NCBI GenBank assembly: GCA_029050995.1
Contig: JAIDLO010000222.1
Location: 1 to 10,008, forward strand
Source of the DNA: Eubacterium sp.
Lineage (GTDB): Bacteria > Bacillota > Clostridia > Oscillospirales > Acutalibacteraceae
DNA: 10,008 nucleotides
Direction of reading: 5' to 3'
Shown: positions 6,403-10,008 of the stretch, piece by piece
Position numbering within the stretch: the first letter of the stretch is position 1
How the letters are laid out: the number at the start of each line of letters is the position of its first letter
Translations under genes and position numbers: made by a program
The notes under the pieces: model-generated
What the model was told of the DNA's origin: nothing
Seen by the model: only the letters and a program-made list of their open reading frames with translations
The model's database searches: none

Positions 6403-7837
6403 TCATTCTCGGTGCCGGCGGCGGAATATAATCATCATGGTCATCATAATAATCTCTGCGTCTTTCCCGCCTTGTATCGGCTGTTCTTCCCTGTCCGCTT
6501 CTGCCTGCGTTCTGCTGTGCTCTTGCTTGCCTTCTATACTGCTTTTCTTTCCTCTTTTTAATATTATTAATAAGAAGAATAGCATAAATTACTATGCAAA
6601 GCACAACTGCCATAAGTGCAATTTTAACGGCAGTTAAAGAGAAGAAGCCTTTAACTGCATTGATAATTGATAAAAATGTAGAAAGCTCAACATCCTCAGC
6701 GGCTACAAGATCAACCGTTGCAACCACTTCATCGCCAAAGATAACATTTGCCTTGCAGACTGCATCCCCTTTTTTTACAGGCGCAGGTATTTCCTCAGGC
6801 TTATCAACAACCTTAACGATTGCTGCCGATTTATCAAAGCTGGACTTAACAATTACATTCATTTTTTTATCAGCAACAAGCTGAACGGTATCTGCCTTTT
6901 TGCCGTTTTTAACTGCAACCTCAGATACAATTTCGTTTTCTTCAAAAAGTGTGCTGAATTTAAGGCTGTTGAACGCCCATTTAAAAAGGGATGCCGCATC
7001 AATGAACGAGCATTTTTCATCATAGCCGTCTTTATTATAATCCAGAACAGGTGCGCCCAAAACAATTGCAAGATAATTATATCCATCCTTGCTTGCCTTT
7101 GTTATAACGCAATAGCCTGCTTCCGTTGTTGAACCTGTTTTAATACCCTCTGCATACGGATAATAATACGAAAGATAACCCGGCTGCAGCATTAGGTTTG
7201 TATGATAATACATCATACCATTATATTCATATTGCTTTGTTGATGAAATCTTAACAAAGGTATCATTTTTAAGTGCATCAAGCGCAATCTTCATCAAATC
7301 ATTTGCAGTTGTGTATTGGTTTTCATCCGGAAGACCATCCGGATTTGTAAAATTCGTATTTTCACAACCAAGAGAAGCTGCATATTCATTCATCATTACA
7401 ACAAATTTTTCACGGCTTCCCGCAACATATTCAGCAAGAATCTCCGTTGCATCACAAGCAGAATGAACAAGTGTTAAATAAAGCAGCTGCTCAATACTCA
7501 AGGTTTCGCCAACCTTTAATCCGGCAACCTGCGCGCCTGAACCTACAAGCACATCATAAGCCTCCTGCGAAAAGGAGGTTGTAAGCCCGATATCCTGCGT
7601 TTTATTCAGCGTTACCATAGCCGTTACAATCTTGGTAAGGGATGCAGGATACATACGCTTGTTTGCATTTTTTTCTGCAACAACCGGAAACGAACTGTCA
7701 TCCAGATTAACAAGAAGATAAGATTTTGAATAAAGCTTTACATCCGGCTTATATGACGCGCCGAATGCCGTAACAGAAGAAAGCAGAATAATTGCTGCAA
7801 TTACAACTGATAAAAACACCCTAATTGTTTTGTTCAT
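6398..7837 (-). CDS. D-alanyl-D-alanine carboxypeptidase (peptidase S11, DacA/PBP5-like)
   Basis: This low-molecular-weight penicillin-binding protein trims the terminal D-Ala from peptidoglycan stem peptides outside the membrane. The 479-aa chain has a signal peptide (about 1-27, ending AFGA). The serine motif SLTK has nucleophile Ser66 and Lys69. The second motif reads SAC (126-128) rather than the usual SxN, and the third is KTG (233-235). A beta-rich C-terminal domain spans about 300-382 (PBP5_C-like in position). Instead of a simple amphipathic tail there is a transmembrane helix (about 402-424). A 55-residue tail follows, first basic (KKRKEKQYRRQ), then Arg/Asp/Tyr-rich, ending in PPPAPRMR, and predicted cytoplasmic. 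AAAAGGTG at 7846-7853 sets the start. The xre gene follows 62 bases downstream. Assignment to vegetative or sporulation use is not possible from sequence. Confidence 0.93.
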   Translation of the reverse strand: MNKTIRVFLSVVIAAIILLSSVTAFGASYKPDVKLYSKSYLLVNLDDSSFPVVAEKNANKRMYPASLTKIVTAMVTLNKTQDIGLTTSFSQEAYDVLVGSGAQVAGLKVGETLSIEQLLYLTLVHSACDATEILAEYVAGSREKFVVMMNEYAASLGCENTNFTNPDGLPDENQYTTANDLMKIALDALKNDTFVKISSTKQYEYNGMMYYHTNLMLQPGYLSYYYPYAEGIKTGSTTEAGYCVITKASKDGYNYLAIVLGAPVLDYNKDGYDEKCSFIDAASLFKWAFNSLKFSTLFEENEIVSEVAVKNGKKADTVQLVADKKMNVIVKSSFDKSAAIVKVVDKPEEIPAPVKKGDAVCKANVIFGDEVVATVDLVAAEDVELSTFLSIINAVKGFFSLTAVKIALMAVVLCIVIYAILLINNIKKRKEKQYRRQARAQQNAGRSGQGRTADTRRERRRDYYDDHDDYIPPPAPRMR

Positions 7838-7845
7838 ATACTTGA

Positions 7846-7871
7846 CACCTTTTGAAATAAAATATATTATA
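7846..7871 (-). promoter_or_regulatory. dacA ribosome binding site and possible -10 box
   Basis: On the minus strand AAAAGGTG (7846-7853) is eight bases from the dacA ATG. TATAAT (7866-7871) lies upstream, but no good -35 match is found at 16-18 bases, so the promoter part is weak. The rest of the divergent gap (7872-7947) is AT-rich, with no confident plus-strand promoter. Confidence 0.4.
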
Positions 7872-7947
7872 TATTGTAATTAGATTAATTAACATTCATT
7901 AGTTTAACACTTTTGTCGACTGAATAAAAGTATTAATTGTAAATTTT

Positions 7948-7953
7948 TTAGGT
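7948..7953 (+). promoter_or_regulatory. Ribosome binding site deciding the metallophosphoesterase start
   Basis: TTAGGTG (7948-7954 including flank) precedes the ATG at 7961 by about six bases. The in-frame GTG at 7952 lies inside this site and would add only three residues (MIL) ahead of the conserved MIYITGDTHGD, so 7961 is preferred. Confidence 0.65.
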
Positions 7954-7960
7954 GATTTTG

Positions 7961-8638
7961 ATGATTTATATTACAGGCGATACACACGGAGATATTTCCA
8001 TATTCAAAAATCCGGCTTTAAAAAAGCTTGGCGAAAAGGATTATCTTATTATCTGCGGAGATTTCGGCTTTTTATGGGATCCGAAAAGCGAGGAAGAAAA
8101 GAAAAATCTTGAGATTTTGAAGAGTAAAAAGTACACAATCTGCTTTGTAGATGGCGCACATGAAAATTTTGATATGCTTAATGCCTATACCCCATACAGA
8201 TGGAAGGGCGGAAATGCACATAAAATCGCAAAAAACATCTTTCATTTAATGCGCGGAGAAATCTTTACCCTTGAAAAAAAGACCTTTTTCGTTATGGGTG
8301 GCGGAGAAAGCGAAGACCGCAATATGAGAACCGAGGGCGAATCCTGGTGGAAGGATGAAATGCCAAATGAAGAGGAAATAAAGAATGCGGGCGATAATCT
8401 CAGAGATGCCGAATATCATGTTAATTATATTTTAACTTATGAAGCACCAGCTATTGCGAAAGACTTTATGAAGCTTCACACAAACAGCGTTGTTCAGCTT
8501 ACACCGCTGAACACATATCTGCAGGATTTGATGAAGGATGTGGATTATTTCCATTGGTATTTCGGATCTCTACACACGGATTTACCAATCAGTAAAAAAA
8601 TGACCGCCGTATTCACCAAATTTCACGAAATAAAATAA
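7961..8638 (+). CDS. Calcineurin-like metallophosphoesterase homologue with altered metal-2 site
   Basis: This 225-aa protein has the calcineurin-like phosphoesterase fold, in the bacterial subgroup with GDTHGD, GDFG-LWD, DG-HENFD, HLMRGE, and a tryptophan pair before a 'P-EEE' stretch. Metal-1 ligands are present: Asp7 and His9 (GDTHGD), Asp34 (GDFG) and His205 (last motif). The metal-2 ligands are not. The GNHE motif reads GAHE, with Ala66 for Asn. The 'THxAP' motif reads TYEAP, with Tyr160 for His. The GHxH motif reads GSLH, with Ser203 for the first His. His67, the catalytic-type histidine, remains. The frame is intact and the fold residues are well kept, so this is not simple decay. It may be a one-metal enzyme, a binding protein, or a pseudoenzyme. 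The numbering mapping relies on remembered Mre11/calcineurin motif order. It is monocistronic, divergent from dacA, and followed by two terminators. Its substrate is unknown. Confidence 0.88.
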   Translation: MIYITGDTHGDISIFKNPALKKLGEKDYLIICGDFGFLWDPKSEEEKKNLEILKSKKYTICFVDGAHENFDMLNAYTPYRWKGGNAHKIAKNIFHLMRGEIFTLEKKTFFVMGGGESEDRNMRTEGESWWKDEMPNEEEIKNAGDNLRDAEYHVNYILTYEAPAIAKDFMKLHTNSVVQLTPLNTYLQDLMKDVDYFHWYFGSLHTDLPISKKMTAVFTKFHEIK

Positions 8639-8660
8639 AAACTTATAGCAATACAGAAAG

Positions 8661-8686
8661 CAGCTGAGAAAATCAGCTGTTTTTTT
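8661..8686 (+). terminator. Intrinsic terminator of the metallophosphoesterase gene
   Basis: CAGCTGA (8661-8667), a five-base loop and TCAGCTG (8673-8679) form a perfect 7-bp stem followed by seven Ts (8680-8686), 22 bases after the stop codon. Confidence 0.88.
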
Positions 8687-8699
8687 ACATAAAAAGAAG

Positions 8700-8730
8700 C
8701 TGTAAAGTGACTATACTTTACAGATTTTTT
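8700..8730 (+). terminator. Second tandem intrinsic terminator
   Basis: CTGTAAAGT (8700-8708) and ACTTTACAG (8715-8723) form a perfect 9-bp stem with a six-base loop, followed by A and six Ts (8725-8730). It lies 13 bases beyond the first terminator and 23 bases ahead of the next promoter, insulating the lipoprotein gene. On the minus strand the trailing sequence is only CTTCTTTTT, so it points mainly rightward. Confidence 0.8.
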
Positions 8731-8753
8731 ACCTTTTGTAACTATTCTGTTGC

Positions 8754-8783
8754 TTGATACTGAACAACTATCAATGGTATAAT
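8754..8783 (+). promoter_or_regulatory. SigA-type promoter with extended -10
   Basis: TTGATA (8754-8759, five of six consensus) and a perfect TATAAT (8778-8783) are 18 bases apart. TGG immediately before the -10 (8775-8777) supplies the TGn extended element. It drives the lipoprotein gene at 8852. Confidence 0.8.
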
Positions 8784-8789
8784 ACGAGT

Positions 8790-8812
8790 ATCGAATATAC
8801 TAAATATTCGAT
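8790..8812 (+). promoter_or_regulatory. Inverted repeat at the transcription start region
   Basis: ATCGAATAT (8790-8798) and ATATTCGAT (8804-8812) are exact reverse complements around a five-base loop. The repeat begins six bases after the -10 box, so it covers the expected start site, a classic place for a repressor operator. As RNA it would be a weak AU-rich hairpin, and the short T-run after it makes termination unlikely. Confidence 0.55.
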
Positions 8813-8851
8813 TTTAAGCATTTAGTGATTTTTTAGGGCAGGATATGTATT

Positions 8852-9733
8852 ATGAAAAAGGTTTTGATTTGTATTTTTTCAATGATTATGATTATGTGTT
8901 TATTTTCAGGTTGTTCTAAAGCAGAATATCCTTCATTTGATGCTCCGAAAAAGGGGAATATAAGAGTTGTATCTTATAACTGTGCGGCGCCTTGGGGCAA
9001 TTTCATTAAAGGAACAGGCTCTTCAACAAGAGTTAAAAAATTCGCTGCATATATGAATTCCGTTAAGCCCGATTCAATCGGGACACAGGAAATGAATCAG
9101 GAATGGCTTGATAATCTTGCTTCCCTTTTAAGTGATTATGATTCCTACGGCGTAATTCGCGGCGGCGACGAAAACGAAAAGAAATCAGAAATGAATGCTG
9201 TTTTCTGGCTTAAAGAAAAATATACCGCTACAGAAAGAGGAACCTTCTGGCTTTCCGAAACACCGGACGAGGAAAGCAAATTTGAAGGCGCAGGCTGCTA
9301 CAGAGTTTGCACTTGGATTCTTTTAACAAATAATGAAACCGGCGAACAATATATTCATATGAATACTCATCTTGACAACAAAAGCGAGGATGCGGCAAAT
9401 TACGGCGCAACAGTAATTGCAGATAAGATTGATGAGCTTCGTTCACTTTACGGTGCAACAATCGTATTATCGGGCGACTTTAATCAGTTTGAGGGTATGT
9501 CCGCTTATAATACCATTGCTGATGAGCTTCAGGAAACAAGGCTTGTTGCAAATGATACAGAAACAAAAACAACATATCAGGCTTGGGGCGATGTAAACAC
9601 AGGCAAACCGATTGATTTTATCTTTACCGATAAAGGACTTGCAGTAGAGCAATACAAGGTGCTTGATGATACATCAAACGGATATGTAAGCGATCACAAC
9701 GGCATTATGGCAGATTTTTCAATTTCTGAATAA
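8852..9733 (+). CDS. Endonuclease/exonuclease/phosphatase-family lipoprotein
   Basis: This is a predicted surface lipoprotein of 293 aa with the DNase I/exonuclease III/sphingomyelinase fold, a family of Mg2+-dependent phosphodiesterases and phosphatases. The signal peptide ends in the lipobox FSGC, with Cys21 lipidated. Active-site landmarks are present in order: Asn43 (SYNC), Glu80 (GTQE), His173 (MNTHLDN), Asp209 and Asn211 (SGDFN), Asp255 (IDFIF), and the Asp281-His282 pair (SDHNG). The GTFWLSETP and YRVCTWILL stretches (130-138, 150-158) are typical of one bacterial subgroup, so the enzyme appears intact. The start follows AGGGCAGGAT (8835-8844). It is a single-gene unit with its own promoter, dyad and terminator. 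Nuclease, lipid or sugar-phosphate substrates all remain possible, and I cannot choose between them. Confidence 0.9.
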   Translation: MKKVLICIFSMIMIMCLFSGCSKAEYPSFDAPKKGNIRVVSYNCAAPWGNFIKGTGSSTRVKKFAAYMNSVKPDSIGTQEMNQEWLDNLASLLSDYDSYGVIRGGDENEKKSEMNAVFWLKEKYTATERGTFWLSETPDEESKFEGAGCYRVCTWILLTNNETGEQYIHMNTHLDNKSEDAANYGATVIADKIDELRSLYGATIVLSGDFNQFEGMSAYNTIADELQETRLVANDTETKTTYQAWGDVNTGKPIDFIFTDKGLAVEQYKVLDDTSNGYVSDHNGIMADFSISE

Positions 9734-9746
9734 AGAATCATATAAA

Positions 9747-10008
9747 TTAAACCTCGGATTTATCCGAGGTTTTTTTCTTTATTAAATAACCGATGTATAA
9801 CGATAAGGCAGGCAATATCAAAGAAAGCAGCAAATCGGGAATACAGATAACTGCATTATAATTCACATCAGAAATCAATTTTGTAATCGGTTTCAAATCA
9901 CCATACATTATATTACCGAGTGTCAAAAGAGATATCGGCGATGGCAGCATATCCGTATCAGTCATATAAATCATATACAACACAGGATAAGCAATAAGTA
10001 TGTCTCTT
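9747..10008 (-). CDS. C-terminal part of a membrane protein, cut by the window edge
   Basis: An open frame runs from the right edge without a stop to TAA at 9747-9749, giving at least 87 residues. A GTG at 9983 is in frame, but the frame stays open upstream of it (reading RDILIAYP), so the real start probably lies outside the window. The visible part has a hydrophobic segment near the edge (ILIAYPVLYMIYM), a polar stretch (NIMYGDLKPITKLISDVNYN), then a strong transmembrane helix (AVICIPDLLLSLILPALSLYIGYLI) ending in KKK and a short charged tail. This looks like a multi-pass membrane protein with a cytoplasmic C-terminus. I recognise no family. It converges on the phosphatase-fold lipoprotein gene, with only 13 bases between the two stop codons. 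Confidence 0.6.
   Translation of the reverse strand, partial: RDILIAYPVLYMIYMTDTDMLPSPISLLTLGNIMYGDLKPITKLISDVNYNAVICIPDLLLSLILPALSLYIGYLIKKKTSDKSEV
9750..9777 (+). terminator. Intrinsic terminator embedded in the converging gene's last codons
   Basis: AACCTCGGA (9750-9758) and TCCGAGGTT (9763-9771) form a 9-bp GC-rich stem with a four-base loop, continuing into a run of Ts to 9776. It ends the lipoprotein transcript. On the minus strand the same bases encode the tail residues TSDKSEV of the converging reading frame. The minus strand has no good T-run after the hairpin. Confidence 0.88.

Noticed and set aside
6305..6637. 110-codon plus-strand frame across the xre start and dacA end
   Set aside because: It runs antisense to two supported genes and across the xre promoter. 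Its Cys/Ser-rich composition is typical of an antisense shadow.
7952..7960. GTG start for the metallophosphoesterase homologue
   Set aside because: The GTG is part of the AGGTG ribosome binding site, and the conserved family start MIYITGD begins at 7961.

Overview
The window looks like a chromosomal segment of a low-GC Gram-positive, probably a gut-type member of the Clostridia (Bacillota). The evidence is AT-rich intergenic DNA, strong AAAGGAG-type ribosome binding sites, consensus SigA promoters, two lipobox lipoproteins, a short Bacillus-type NagB, and a DacA with a C-terminal membrane anchor. No finer taxonomic call is safe. The content is mostly housekeeping or cell-envelope. I see no tRNA, rRNA, CRISPR array, insertion sequence, integrase or phage module.

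Layout. An orphan oligopeptide-type ABC substrate-binding lipoprotein (81-1715) opens the window, preceded by an AT-rich dyad. A near-consensus promoter at 1734-1763 starts a tight four-gene plus-strand operon: nagB (1810-2535), a membrane-anchored acidic-linker protein of unknown function (2554-3111), metG (3131-5083) and a TatD-family hydrolase (5083-5847, overlapping metG by one base). It ends at a bidirectional terminator (5851-5880). That hairpin also ends a converging minus-strand pair: a DacA-like D,D-carboxypeptidase (6398-7837) followed by an XRE-family regulator (5895-6335), which has its own strong promoter and a likely operator over the dacA stop codon.

Divergent from dacA is a calcineurin-like metallophosphoesterase homologue (7961-8638). 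By motif alignment it keeps every metal-1 ligand and has lost the three private metal-2 ligands (Asn, His and His replaced by Ala, Tyr and Ser). This is the most notable observation in the window. Two tandem hairpin terminators follow. Then comes an extended -10 promoter with a perfect AT-rich dyad just downstream, driving an endonuclease/exonuclease/phosphatase-fold lipoprotein (8852-9733). Its terminator hairpin lies inside the last codons of a converging, partial membrane-protein gene that runs off the right edge.

Functional themes are envelope work (peptide uptake, peptidoglycan trimming, a secreted phosphoesterase-fold lipoprotein), amino-sugar entry to glycolysis (NagB) and translation or nucleic-acid upkeep (MetG, TatD). 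I did not find an evident new multi-gene system. The points worth pursuing are the altered metallophosphoesterase, the XRE operator arrangement, the unusual SxC motif and cytoplasmic tail of DacA, and the unknown nagB-metG intervening gene.
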